The notes: generated from the letters alone by a model not told the origin. DNA of 10,035 nucleotides from Gracilaria caudata (GCA_030374735.1 JASCIV010000936.1:1-10035), one strand, 5' to 3'; counted from the stretch's first letter, positions 1 to 6,433 are shown. Made by a program: numbers and translations.

Positions 1-2
1 CG

Positions 3-266
3 TCAGAGTCGCACAGTATCCTCTTACGAGAGAATGCTTCTCTGACAAGCAACATTTGTCCCATAATCCACACTGCTCGTGGATTTACGGGTGGGTCCAC
101 TGACGCAAGCAGTCCGTTTTCATGCCCCCATTGTGGGAGAGAGTTCGCATTTTACGACACCCTCAGGAGGCGCGTCTGGAGCATTCATACCAGCAGTGGT
201 GTTCTTCATTGCTGTGACTGCTCTTACAAAACGAGTGACACGGGGATCCATCGCTGTGCTCAATGA
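3..266 (+). pseudogene. C2H2 zinc-finger fragment, enters from the left edge
   Basis: An open frame without ATG runs from the window edge to a TGA at 264-266. From 120 it reads S-C-P-H-C-G-R-E-F-x5-L, which is the first half of a C2H2 finger: CxxC at 123-134, then the conserved F and L at the right spacing. The first zinc histidine position appears to be Arg (171-173), followed by a His at 186-188 and a linker-like HTSSG. A second CxxC (210-221), with the S-Y-K-T that often follows it, begins another finger. That one ends in His 249 and Cys 255 just before the stop. C2H2 fingers bind DNA or RNA in the nucleus. The altered ligand and early stop suggest a decayed or truncated copy, though the true exon may lie mainly outside the window. 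Confidence is moderate for the zinc-finger origin and low that it is functional. Confidence 0.42.
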
Positions 267-730
267 CGCTGCAGCCATCAACCCCAACCACAGCCCCCTC
301 GCTGCCGCTACTCACGATGCAAAGATGCACACGAGGTACCTTTCTTTTCAGTGTTTCGTTTGACTGCTTCCAAGGTGCTGTGCAGCGAAGGGAATGGCGG
401 TGTCGAAGTCAATGCTGAGGCGCGGTTAGATATGGGACACGAGATGTAACACGGCGTTACTACGACGCTATGCCGGGCGACGTCGCCGTTCTTCCTCTTC
501 GGATGCACAGTGTTTGACTTTGGAAGCAGTCGCTCCGGCACGATGCCTCTCGACCCCTCAAAAACAAAAAAATGTAGCGAGAGCGGCGTATCTGTAGCAG
601 TATCTGCAGCCACAACCAGTCCCCAATCCAACCTCGAGACTCTCGAGACTGCCACACTCGTCCACAACCACCCAAAGCTTGACCTCGGCGCATGTCTCAG
701 TCACAGCCTGGCCACAACAGCCGCAGTGTG
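267..730. other. gene-free stretch with a 9-bp direct repeat
   Basis: I see no convincing gene here. Open frames exist on both strands but show no domain, signal peptide or biased codon use. The only local structure is a tandem CTCGAGACT at 633-641 and 642-650. The right end is presumably the upstream control region of gene A. Confidence 0.5.
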
Positions 731-731
731 C

Positions 732-740
732 CATAAAAGG
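732..740 (+). promoter_or_regulatory. TATA box of gene A
   Basis: CATAAAAGG lies about 105 bases before the gene A start codon. It is a good TATA match, and the gene C TATA box sits at a similar distance from its start, which supports both. Confidence 0.5.
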
Positions 741-841
741 CGCTCAAGATCCAAGGACCGTATCCAACTTTGGTCCTCTGCCAAGCAGGGAGCGCACCGC
801 CACCTTCCGCTCCTGAACTCTCCCGACCAAAAAATCGTGCA

Positions 842-1594
842 ATGCCACCCTCCACACACACGATCTTTGCCCTCCTCGCGGCGCTCATCGTGCTCGCCAC
901 CGCCGCACACCACTTCAACACCGACACCCTCGAGCTGACGCGAGTTTTCAACCTCGCCACTCGTGACACGTACGCGCTCATCTGCAAGCGCGCGCCGGAC
1001 ATTGCCGACGCCTTCGTGTTCACCGACGTGCCACCCGAGCCGCTGGACACCCTCGGCAGAAGCAATGCCACCGTGCACTGCATCACCCGCGTATACCGCA
1101 CATTGTTCGCCAACTGCACGCATCTCAACGCCACGCAGTTCGAGCACTACGCGCAGCCCGTGCTGGACGAGTGCGTGCACCGCGCCCCGATCTCCGCGGC
1201 GGACGCAAGCGACACGCGTCCGTTCTCGTTCGATCGCTCCAGGTGCAAGTCCAAGCTGGCGTGGTCCGGCAACGCCATGCACTCCACCGTGACGTTTGTA
1301 TGCGAATGCCTGCAGTCCGGGTTCTACGAGGTGTTGCCGGGCTGGCCGCGCTTCTTCCTGGACGGCAGCGAGGCGGACACGGCGGTGGAGCGGCAGGCGA
1401 TGCTGCAGTGCGCGTCGGAGGCCGATGAACGCATGCGCGAGGTGTGTCTGCGACGGCCGGGAGACTATGACGTGCTGGGGTTGCAGGTGCTGCAGGCGTG
1501 CTGCAAGCGCGTGCGTGTGGCGTCGACGCGCAAGTTTGCATGCGCGCCGGTTGTTCCGCGCGATCTGAGCGCGCTCAAGTACGAGTTTCGATGA
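842..1594 (+). CDS. secreted 12-cysteine protein, family not recognised
   Basis: The product has 250 residues. Residues 1-22 form a clear signal peptide (hydrophobic run FALLAALIVLATAA, likely cleavage before His23). The mature part has 12 cysteines, at 48, 80, 92, 111, 135, 154, 156, 190, 202, 220, 221 and 234. The number is even, which fits disulfide bonding outside the cytoplasm. N-glycosylation sequons lie at Asn75, 91 and 96. No transmembrane segment, anchor signal or catalytic motif is visible. The ATG at 842 is chosen because it places the signal peptide at the N-terminus; the frame is open further upstream but without such a signal. Codons are strongly GC-rich at third positions, unlike genes B and C, and this explains the long antisense open frame, which is rich in Arg, His and Ala and is rejected. 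I do not recognise the family. A secreted or wall-associated role is inferred only from topology. Confidence 0.8.
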   Translation: MPPSTHTIFALLAALIVLATAAHHFNTDTLELTRVFNLATRDTYALICKRAPDIADAFVFTDVPPEPLDTLGRSNATVHCITRVYRTLFANCTHLNATQFEHYAQPVLDECVHRAPISAADASDTRPFSFDRSRCKSKLAWSGNAMHSTVTFVCECLQSGFYEVLPGWPRFFLDGSEADTAVERQAMLQCASEADERMREVCLRRPGDYDVLGLQVLQACCKRVRVASTRKFACAPVVPRDLSALKYEFR

Positions 1595-1668
1595 ACGGTA
1601 ACGTGAACGGGTAGACCACAGAGAGTGTGGAAGAAGAACGAGCCGCGTAATTCTAGCAAAGCGATGGG

Positions 1669-1687
1669 GCGCGTGCTTGCCACGCGC
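1669..1687 (+). repeat. hairpin in the 3' flank of gene A
   Basis: GCGCGTG and CACGCGC form a perfect 7-bp stem around a 5-base loop, about 75 bases after the gene A stop. A role in the 3' end of the transcript is possible but not shown. Confidence 0.35.
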
Positions 1688-1890
1688 TGCAACGATAAAA
1701 ATGAACGAAACATGTACACGCTGCCACATCCCATGCGTTTATAGAGTCCTTCACCGCTCCGACGCGACCGCCGTCTCCCCGTTGCACAGCAGAATGGTTC
1801 CATTCAGTAGCCCACATGTGGTGCACATGCCGTCGAAGCGAACGGCAACGCTGTTAATTTGTAACACAACCCAGCCCAGCATCAAGCCTC

Positions 1891-1910
1891 TCTTGTCCCC
1901 TCTTGTCCCC
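1891..1910. repeat. tandem TCTTGTCCCC x2
   Basis: Two exact adjacent copies of a 10-bp unit. This is probably simple slippage. Confidence 0.6.
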
Positions 1911-1931
1911 ACTTTGTATATGTCAGAATTC

Positions 1932-1949
1932 TGCGAAGCTTGCTTCGCA
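1932..1949. repeat. 8-bp perfect inverted repeat
   Basis: TGCGAAGC and GCTTCGCA flank a 2-base spacer. Nine bases further on lies GCAAAGCTCCTA (1958-1969), which occurs again exactly at 9911-9922 inside another inverted repeat. The two sites may be remnants of one small palindromic repeat family. Confidence 0.45.
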
Positions 1950-2093
1950 AAAGGTTTGCAAAGCTCCTATAGCAATTTTAGAAGATTATTTTAAAGGTGC
2001 TCTAAAACTAGCATGTCGCAGTTAGACTCACTTTCTTTAAATAATAGCATCTCATCCAAAGAATTCACAAAAAGGCTTCCAAGTTAGCTAGCC

Positions 2094-2360
2094 TTATAGC
2101 TTTTCAATATCAATAGCAGATGACAAAAGTTTATTGAAGTTCAAATTTTCGAGGTGAATCGAGTGAGCAGTTTTAATATGCACAAAACAATAGTGAAGAA
2201 ATTTTAACATTTTGGCAGGATAATTTTCCATGCATACGCTAAGGAATACTATACTGTCTTTAAAATCATAGAGGTAGTCCTCAATAGACATTTTTTTCGT
2301 GCAAAAAGGTGGGAATGTTATTAAAATATATCCTTTCTTGTAGTGATAAAATGGAAACAA
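2094..2360 (-). pseudogene. possible gag relic of a copia-type retrotransposon
   Basis: An uninterrupted 88-codon minus-strand frame lies in very AT-rich DNA, where stops should be common. The first ATG is at 2291. The reading has K-K-M-S-I-E-D-Y-L-x-D-F-K-D near the ATG, a central hydrophobic-aromatic stretch, and F-N-K-L-L-S-S-A-I-D-I-E-K-L at the end. This spacing resembles the gag domain of Ty1/copia elements, in which a sequence like ESVxEYLxxF is followed by LxSLP and then an acidic-hydrophobic helix ending in EE. No zinc knuckle, protease, integrase or reverse transcriptase follows toward lower coordinates, and no long terminal repeats are visible. If this is gag, it is an isolated broken piece. 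It could also be an unrelated chance frame. The similarity is by eye only. Confidence 0.25.
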
Positions 2361-3151
2361 AATTCAAGATCGCGCAGAAAACAATTGGAAAGAAACATGG
2401 CTGATTTATAGCTTCAAGATACGGCAAGTGGGATCACGTGAAGATGCTATTGTTCCGCGTAACTTGTTTCTATTTGCGCAAGAAGTTTATCTTTCTGCGA
2501 GGAAGAAGTTCCTGCGTAATACAGTATTATATGATGTGTATTGTTGCTTTTGCGTTTGTTTTGTAAATTGAGCTGTTGATTAGTAGTCGTCTTTACAATT
2601 TGTTTTTACGATTAAACAAAAAGAAACGTAGCTATTTACTTGAAGACCAAAAAATTGGCTATATGTGCTGCCGGTCTTCCGAATTTACTTGGCTCTCTGA
2701 GCTCTTAAGTAGGTTACAGTCTGCCCGCGCTCAAGTTACTTCGAACGAGCAGACGCTGCTACAGTTACTATGATCTCGCTTGCGCAACAATTGTCAATTC
2801 AGATCAACCTACGCAGTTCACAGCCGAGATAGCCGCTCACCTGCACGAGCGGCGGAGAGTGCTGTGCCCCTCTACCACAAAACGGTAAACCGCCCATATG
2901 CGCTCTATCGCGGCTGGACGCAGCCAGCACGACAAAACATCTCGGCAATCAAAGTCGAGATTGTTTCTCGTCATTGTTTAAGGTAGAAAAAGCTCTCCAT
3001 CAAGGCATTGATCATCAAGCGTTTGGGGGAGCGCTGCAGCGAAGGGTGCACAGCTTGTGCTGACGTGATGCTGACGTGATGCTGACATGACATATATGAC
3101 GGACAAGCCAATGGCGCACGTACAGCGATGGTATGCTTCATAACAACTTAC
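2361..3151. other. gene-free stretch, weak signals only
   Basis: No gene can be supported. Several 45-65 codon frames occur on both strands. One on the minus strand begins with an ATG at 2974 and runs to a CAG|GTGAGC donor-like site (exon side ending at 2841), but its residues show no recognisable domain. An 11-bp tandem repeat at 3059-3091 is listed separately. Confidence 0.4.
3059..3091. repeat. 11-bp tandem repeat GCTGACGTGAT, three units
   Basis: Two exact copies (3059-3069, 3070-3080) and a third with two changes (3081-3091). Each exact unit carries TGACGT, the core bound by bZIP factors of the CRE type, so a regulatory role is possible. No gene starts close by, so replication slippage is the simpler reading. 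Confidence 0.6.
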
Positions 3152-3490
3152 CTTCAAATATTCAAGTGTGCTCTCACATTTTTGAATGGCTTCGGATTGA
3201 ACTTGAGATTATGGATCTAGTCCGTACGCGTTCTTGGTATCTTGCTCAATAGCCTTCACTTGAACATGGGTCACACTGTCAGAGACAGCGATTTTTCACA
3301 ATACTGTTTCAGCTTTGCGTCGTTTCTGGCTACTGAAATGAGTGGCGAACATTCTCGCTTCCTTCTGATGGTGATGTATCACTTTGACAGAAGCAGGCAA
3401 GCTCCGCCGACAATACGGGAAGAAGCAGGCAGCGCTCGTGACACCGCTTGAAGGCCAAGTTGCTGCTTTGTCAACTTTAGGGTACGGAGT
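3152..3490 (-). pseudogene. stop-interrupted minus-strand frame ending at a splice-donor consensus
   Basis: One minus-strand frame stays coherent from 3490 down to 3152, interrupted only by TGA (3296-3298) and TAA (3209-3211). The first part holds C-F-F-P-Y-C, then a stretch with H-H-H, which loosely resembles a zinc-binding module. The later parts are polar and helix-like, for example V-K-A-I-E-Q-D-T-K-N and I-Q-K-C-E-S-T-L-E-Y-L-K. Immediately after that last Lys codon the strand reads GTAAGT (3146-3151), the ideal 5' splice site. Two stops within a protein-like reading suggest an old gene or transposase exon that has decayed. I cannot name a family, and chance cannot be excluded. Confidence 0.3.
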
Positions 3491-3493
3491 CTA

Positions 3494-4070
3494 TCAGTTG
3501 TCAACGTTCTTGACGGCAGCGTTCTAATCCTTTTTTCTCCACCATCATCATGAAAACTTTTCTGAAAGTGGAAAATTCATGTAGCTCCCCCTTCTCGTGT
3601 TACACCAGAATTCCAAAACATTTTCCGAAAAGCGAAACAGGATCTGTCTTTCTTAGAGCGAGATAATATCTGTATGCCCTTCGCTTTGTTGGAATCTCCT
3701 ACAAAGCATGACATGTGTCTCTTATGCTTCGAGGTCTACTCACTAATGCTGCTCTCTTTGAAACAGAACTGTCGTAAATTCTTTTTGTGTTTTGCTTGCT
3801 TTTCCATTGTCATCCACCACTTTCATTCCAAGAATAGGATATCGTCAGTAGCACCAAAACAACATTTCAAGCTGTTGAACATCATTTCACGATGCGTAGT
3901 TTCTAGAGCCGATTGTTGTCACCGTAGCGCAAACTACCTTTCTACCTTGATCGTATACAGATGTATATCTCACAATCTTGCTTCGAGGCTGCACGGGTAT
4001 TTAACGAACGTAGTGTTGATATGGGAAGTAATTTGAACGCAGTCCCCACGTCCACATTCCGTTTCGCAGC
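3494..4070. other. intergenic stretch before gene B
   Basis: No gene is supported. A 120-codon plus-strand frame with an ATG at 3674 ends at 4036, but it has scattered cysteines and hydrophobic residues without order or domain. The minus strand has short protein-like runs broken by many stops. Weak TATA-like sequences (GTATAC at 3953-3958 and TGTATATC at 3962-3969) lie about 110-120 bases before the gene B start, the distance seen for genes A and C. Confidence 0.4.
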
Positions 4071-4074
4071 AGAC

Positions 4075-4551
4075 ATGAATAACATCACGCTTTTGACGAT
4101 CGCCACCGTACTATGCTGGGTCTCTTTTTCCAGAGGCCGTCCGATACCGCAGGTTCACTTCGTCGTGCGTCAATCTGCTCAGTGGAATCCTCCAATTCTT
4201 CCAAATCTCAACCCGAGTGATCCTTGTCCCGCCGAAGTATATGGGTTTTGCAGCGGTTGTCAAGGTTGTCAAGAATGTCAGGACTTGGTCAAACAATGCG
4301 ATCTCAATTTCGATCCTCCTCCATCCACGGCTCCACCTCGCCCTCCACCTACTCCCCCGACGCCACCTCCTACTTCAACTACTTTTACGCAGCCTCCACC
4401 CGCATCTGGTCAGTGGAATCCTCCAGTTTTGCCAAATCTCAGGCCAGGTGATCCTTGTCCCAACGTAGTGCTCGGGTTTTGCAGCGCCTGTCGGGGTTGT
4501 CAGGAATGTAAGGACTTGCTCAAACGGTGCAATGTCAGACTCAACTTCTAA
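4075..4551 (+). CDS. secreted protein with two six-cysteine modules and a proline-rich linker
   Basis: The product has 158 residues. Residues 1-21 look like a signal peptide (N-N-I-T-L-L-T-I-A-T-V-L-C-W-V-S-F-S). Two homologous modules follow, at residues 36-79 and 113-158. Each starts Q-W-N-P-P-[IV]-L-P-N-L and carries cysteines with identical spacing, C-x7-C-x2-C-x2-C-x2-C-x6-C (51, 59, 62, 65, 68, 75 and 128, 136, 139, 142, 145, 152). The linker (80-112) is mostly Pro, Thr and Ser, as in extracellular glycoprotein hinges. In-frame ATGs at 3961 and 4021 would hide the signal peptide internally, so 4075 is preferred. The close-set CxxC pairs could form disulfides or bind metal, but the signal peptide favours disulfides. 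I do not recognise the family. The modules remain similar at DNA level, so the duplication is fairly recent. Confidence 0.8.
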   Translation: MNNITLLTIATVLCWVSFSRGRPIPQVHFVVRQSAQWNPPILPNLNPSDPCPAEVYGFCSGCQGCQECQDLVKQCDLNFDPPPSTAPPRPPPTPPTPPPTSTTFTQPPPASGQWNPPVLPNLRPGDPCPNVVLGFCSACRGCQECKDLLKRCNVRLNF

Positions 4552-4817
4552 ATCCTCAGTTCAGGGCTCCAAAGCCCAGTCAATCTACTCCGTCGACTCC
4601 TCTCCACATCCTTCTGAAATTAAGAGGATTTTGTTTCTGTTGTCAAGGTTTTCAGGAGTAGAAAGATTTGCTGAGTATAGAAGATGTGAATAAGATGATG
4701 CACGAAATCTTGACGGTACTTAAAAAAGCGGTATTGAATGTTATCAAGCGATTCGTGCTTGTCCTTTCTCTAGCTGGAGCGAAGGGAAACCTATGCACAT
4801 CGGAGCACGTAGAATAA
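4552..4817 (+). pseudogene. decayed third cysteine module of gene B
   Basis: Directly after the gene B stop the DNA again resembles the module. AATCCTCAGTT (4551-4561) matches the start of W-N-P-P-V, CATCCTTCTG (4608-4617) matches the D-P-C-P region, and 4626-4670 reads G-F-C-F-C-C-Q-G-F-Q-E, stop, K-D-L-L. This parallels G-F-C-S-x-C-x-G-C-Q-E-C-K-D-L-L in module 2. It lies in a different frame from gene B. The fourth and fifth cysteines of the module are lost, one to Phe and one to a TAG (4659-4661), and the segment between D-P-C-P and G-F-C is about 5 bases shorter. The frame then stays open to 4817 with a Lys/Val/Leu-rich helix-like tail. It is most likely a former third repeat unit lost by small mutations. 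Confidence 0.65.
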
Positions 4818-4832
4818 TATTGAGAATATTAT
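4814..4832. repeat. AT-rich 8-bp inverted repeat
   Basis: ATAATATT and AATATTAT flank a 3-base spacer, with GAGC (4803-4806) and GCTC (4833-4836) forming possible outer pairs. It may lie in the gene B 3' untranslated region. Confidence 0.4.
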
Positions 4833-4870
4833 GCTCTCACATTTGTTGCAAGCCGCAGCAGTGTTATTGC

Positions 4871-4876
4871 AATAAA
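4871..4876 (+). terminator. AATAAA polyadenylation-like signal after gene B
   Basis: A canonical AATAAA hexamer lies 320 bases after the gene B stop and beyond the decayed third module. It is a candidate 3'-end signal, but a single hexamer in AT-rich DNA is weak evidence. Confidence 0.3.
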
Positions 4877-5149
4877 GCGAACACAACTTTTTTTGAGTAA
4901 GGAAGAAGATACATGAGAGCTACACGTGGTATTCCGATAAGCATTGGTTTGTTCCACTATCTTGGCCCCTTTCATAGTATTAGATATTGTGGATTGTTAC
5001 TGAAATTTATTCATGTGCGTCTACCTCATCATCTGGTGCCAATTTCTGCTCGTTTCACTGGGTACATTGCGCCACAACTTCTTGAGCAGGGGTTCTGGTT
5101 AGAACAGAAATTATATTAACAGTGTTTGTGAAATTCTGCAACTGACGGA
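4877..5149. other. intergenic stretch left of the small transposon
   Basis: No supported gene. A 68-codon plus-strand frame (4913-5119) shows no domain or signal peptide. I see nothing else in it. Confidence 0.4.
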
Positions 5150-5161
5150 GAAGGTTCCTTT
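5150..5161. repeat. left target-site duplication of the small element
   Basis: GAAGGTTCCTTT is repeated exactly at 5280-5291 and flanks the terminal inverted repeats of the element between them. Confidence 0.85.
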
Positions 5162-5178
5162 GGGTACAGTTACAGTTG

Positions 5179-5212
5179 CCCGGGCGCCTTTAGAAAATTA
5201 AAGGTGCCCGGG
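5179..5212. repeat. internal hairpin of the small element
   Basis: CCCGGGCGCCTTTA (5179-5192) pairs with TAAAGGTGCCCGGG (5199-5212) with one mismatch around a 6-base loop. Confidence 0.8.
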
Positions 5213-5221
5213 CGCCCCTAC

Positions 5222-5251
5222 GCGGTATGGGCGCCCGGGCGCCTATACCGC
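5222..5251. repeat. 30-bp near-perfect palindrome inside the small element
   Basis: It runs GCGGTAT, then a GC-rich core centred on CCCGGG, then ATACCGC. Only one base pair (5229 with 5244) departs from full self-complementarity, and it is a G-T wobble. Confidence 0.85.
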
Positions 5252-5279
5252 TTATAGCCGGGCTACTGTAACCGTACCC

Positions 5280-5291
5280 GAAGGTTCCTTT
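5280..5291. repeat. right target-site duplication of the small element
   Basis: An exact second copy of GAAGGTTCCTTT (first copy at 5150-5161). Confidence 0.85.
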
Positions 5292-5570
5292 CGTTTTCTG
5301 CTTCGTGGTAATTCTTCTCCCGGCGTGAGCCAAGGCAGACAGGTGATCCTAATCAACCCAAAACAGTGAATTTGGATTTGAATTACAGAGGATACCAAAA
5401 GCACATGCTGAGATGATGCTGGAGATGATTTTGTGCATTCTGTGTGGTTGTTTCCGCGATGAGTGGTAACTGGATGTTATCATACCAAGGGTACTGTAGG
5501 AAACCTTTGTGACGTTGATTTTGTCGTCAGCTGTCCCAAGCACCTATTCATGACGCTCGATGTGCCCGTC

Positions 5571-5580
5571 ATATAAAAAG
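5571..5580 (+). promoter_or_regulatory. TATA box of gene C
   Basis: ATATAAAAAG, a strong TATA box, lies 124 bases before the gene C ATG. Confidence 0.6.
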
Positions 5581-5703
5581 TGGTTGCACTCCGTTTCCCA
5601 GCGGGACCACAACTCGTTCGAGGTGCGTGTTGCAGCTTCAGTGGAAGCCAAGGAAATTCAATATCCGAGTTTTCTTGTTTCTGTGTCTGGTTTCTTTCTC
5701 GAG

Positions 5704-6051
5704 ATGAAGCACACGTTCGTCCTCCTCTACATGGTGGTGCTTTGCGTGTCGGCTGCACCTGTTGCCAATCAATCCGATCGCGAATCATCCATCTTTGTTC
5801 CCGTGTCTGAAAAGCCAGTTTCCTTCGAAACTCCGGCCACAGCATCTGTTCTCGCTAATCTTATTGTACCCCCGGTGCCGACACCGGTTGAGGACATGCC
5901 CAGTGGTGGTGAAGGTGGTGGTGATCTTGCAAAAGCTGGTTCTCTTGGAGGTAAAACTGTGGTTAACGATGATTCCTCTTTCTTTGAAGCGCTTAGCAGT
6001 TTATTTGAACGTCTTCGCAAAAATCGTAAGAATGGGATTATCCGCGCATAA
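5704..6051 (+). CDS. small secreted precursor protein, probably frame-broken at its end
   Basis: As it stands the product has 115 residues. Residues 1-18 are a signal peptide (H-T-F-V-L-L-Y-M-V-V-L-C-V-S-A-A). Residues 19-90 are low-complexity and mildly acidic, with Pro-Val repeats (I-V-P-P-V-P-T-P-V) and a Gly/Glu run (S-G-G-E-G-G-G-D). A short amphipathic helix F-F-E-A-L-S-S-L-F-E-R-L follows, then the basic patch R-K-N-R-K. The only cysteine is in the signal peptide. The ATG at 5704 is chosen because it starts the signal peptide. The last codons (G-I-I-R-A, stop) are probably not original: from 6036 the -1 frame gives a long coherent reading (see the next entry). The layout of signal peptide, pro-region, basic site and cysteine-containing C-terminus is that of many processed extracellular peptides. 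The family is unknown. Confidence 0.65.
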   Translation: MKHTFVLLYMVVLCVSAAPVANQSDRESSIFVPVSEKPVSFETPATASVLANLIVPPVPTPVEDMPSGGEGGGDLAKAGSLGGKTVVNDDSSFFEALSSLFERLRKNRKNGIIRA

Positions 6052-6170
6052 AGTTCTACAACTTCTACGACGAATGGTCATTTGGGAATGGTGCGATGTA
6101 CAATTGCTCAACCCTCTTAATGCGCTCCTACAAGACGCAACGGTACATAAAGAATTGCGAACCAGTGTGA
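6036..6170 (+). pseudogene. out-of-frame C-terminal continuation of gene C
   Basis: The frame shifted by -1 from gene C is open from 6030 to a TGA at 6168-6170. From 6036 it gives 44 residues with a protein-like composition: unusually many Phe, Tyr and Trp (begins D-Y-P-R-I-K-F-Y-N-F-Y-D-E-W), two cysteines and a basic stretch (R-S-Y-K-T-Q-R-Y-I-K), ending N-C-E-P-V. It picks up exactly where gene C would otherwise stop after three more codons. It would join gene C if one base were lost from the GGG run at 6034-6036 or nearby. That base could be missing in the real genome (pseudogene), be an assembly error, or be bypassed by -1 ribosomal frameshifting. No canonical slippery heptamer is visible. 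A tiny intron starting at GTAAGA (6026) is less likely, because its nearest acceptor (AG at 6052-6053) leads into the wrong frame. Confidence 0.55.
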
Positions 6171-6433
6171 TGGACACTGAAATGTCACGTGGATGTGCCG
6201 CTTGTCCTTTTTGTCGAAGACTGCTAGAGAGTTCCGTATAACGTTTCCCAAATCGTACTAGTTAAAGATTTCTTAATAATAGAGCGACTGCGTTTACACG
6301 CTTTATCATACCTTGTTATCTTTTCGAACTGTTTGTAATGTTACTCGATGTATCGAACTGAAAAGCAGCTCATTTGCAATTGAAATCTCGAGGGTTCTAT
6401 GCTCATTTATGGGAGCAGATTAACGCCTCCCAC
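6171..6433. other. 3' flank of gene C
   Basis: AT-rich DNA without a supported gene. The frame that overlaps gene C in phase 2 continues to 6241 but shows no domain. Confidence 0.4.

Larger units (their letters stand above)
1595..2093. other. 3' flank of gene A grading into AT-rich DNA
   Basis: I see no supported gene. The stretch begins as the GC-rich 3' flank of gene A and becomes AT-rich after about 1900. It contains a short hairpin, a 10-bp tandem and an inverted repeat, which are listed separately. Confidence 0.5.
5162..5279. mobile_element. 118-bp miniature inverted-repeat transposable element
   Basis: The left end GGGTACAGTTACAGT and the right end ACTGTAACCGTACCC are inverted copies. 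The terminal inverted repeat extends to 22 bp with two mismatches. The element has no coding capacity, so it would need a transposase made elsewhere, as MITEs do. The interior is almost all palindrome: CCCGGGCGCC occurs three times, a 14-bp-arm hairpin lies at 5179-5212 and a 30-bp near-palindrome at 5222-5251. It is flanked by exact 12-bp duplications, so this is an intact insertion. A 12-bp duplication is longer than those of Tc1/mariner (TA), hAT (8) or PIF (3) and slightly longer than usual for Mutator-like elements (about 9-11), so the superfamily is open. It lies about 290 bases upstream of the gene C TATA box. Confidence 0.85.

Noticed and set aside
701..1729. 342-codon minus-strand frame across gene A
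   Set aside because: Its residues are dominated by Arg, His, Ala and Val with no domain. It is the expected antisense shadow of a GC3-rich gene that itself has a signal peptide and ordered cysteines.
3480..3500. GGGTACGG resembling the end of the small element
   Set aside because: Only 8 bases match without a gap, and no right end or target duplication is present.
3674..4036. 120-codon plus-strand frame with ATG
   Set aside because: Disordered hydrophobic and cysteine content, no domain, and it sits in the likely promoter region of gene B.
6026..6053. 28-base intron at the end of gene C (GTAAGA to AG)
   Set aside because: Too short for normal splicing, and the join would enter the wrong frame for the coherent tail.
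5762..6241. 159-codon frame overlapping gene C
   Set aside because: It overlaps the signal-peptide-bearing gene, is Leu/Arg-rich without a domain, and competes with the better -1 frame tail.
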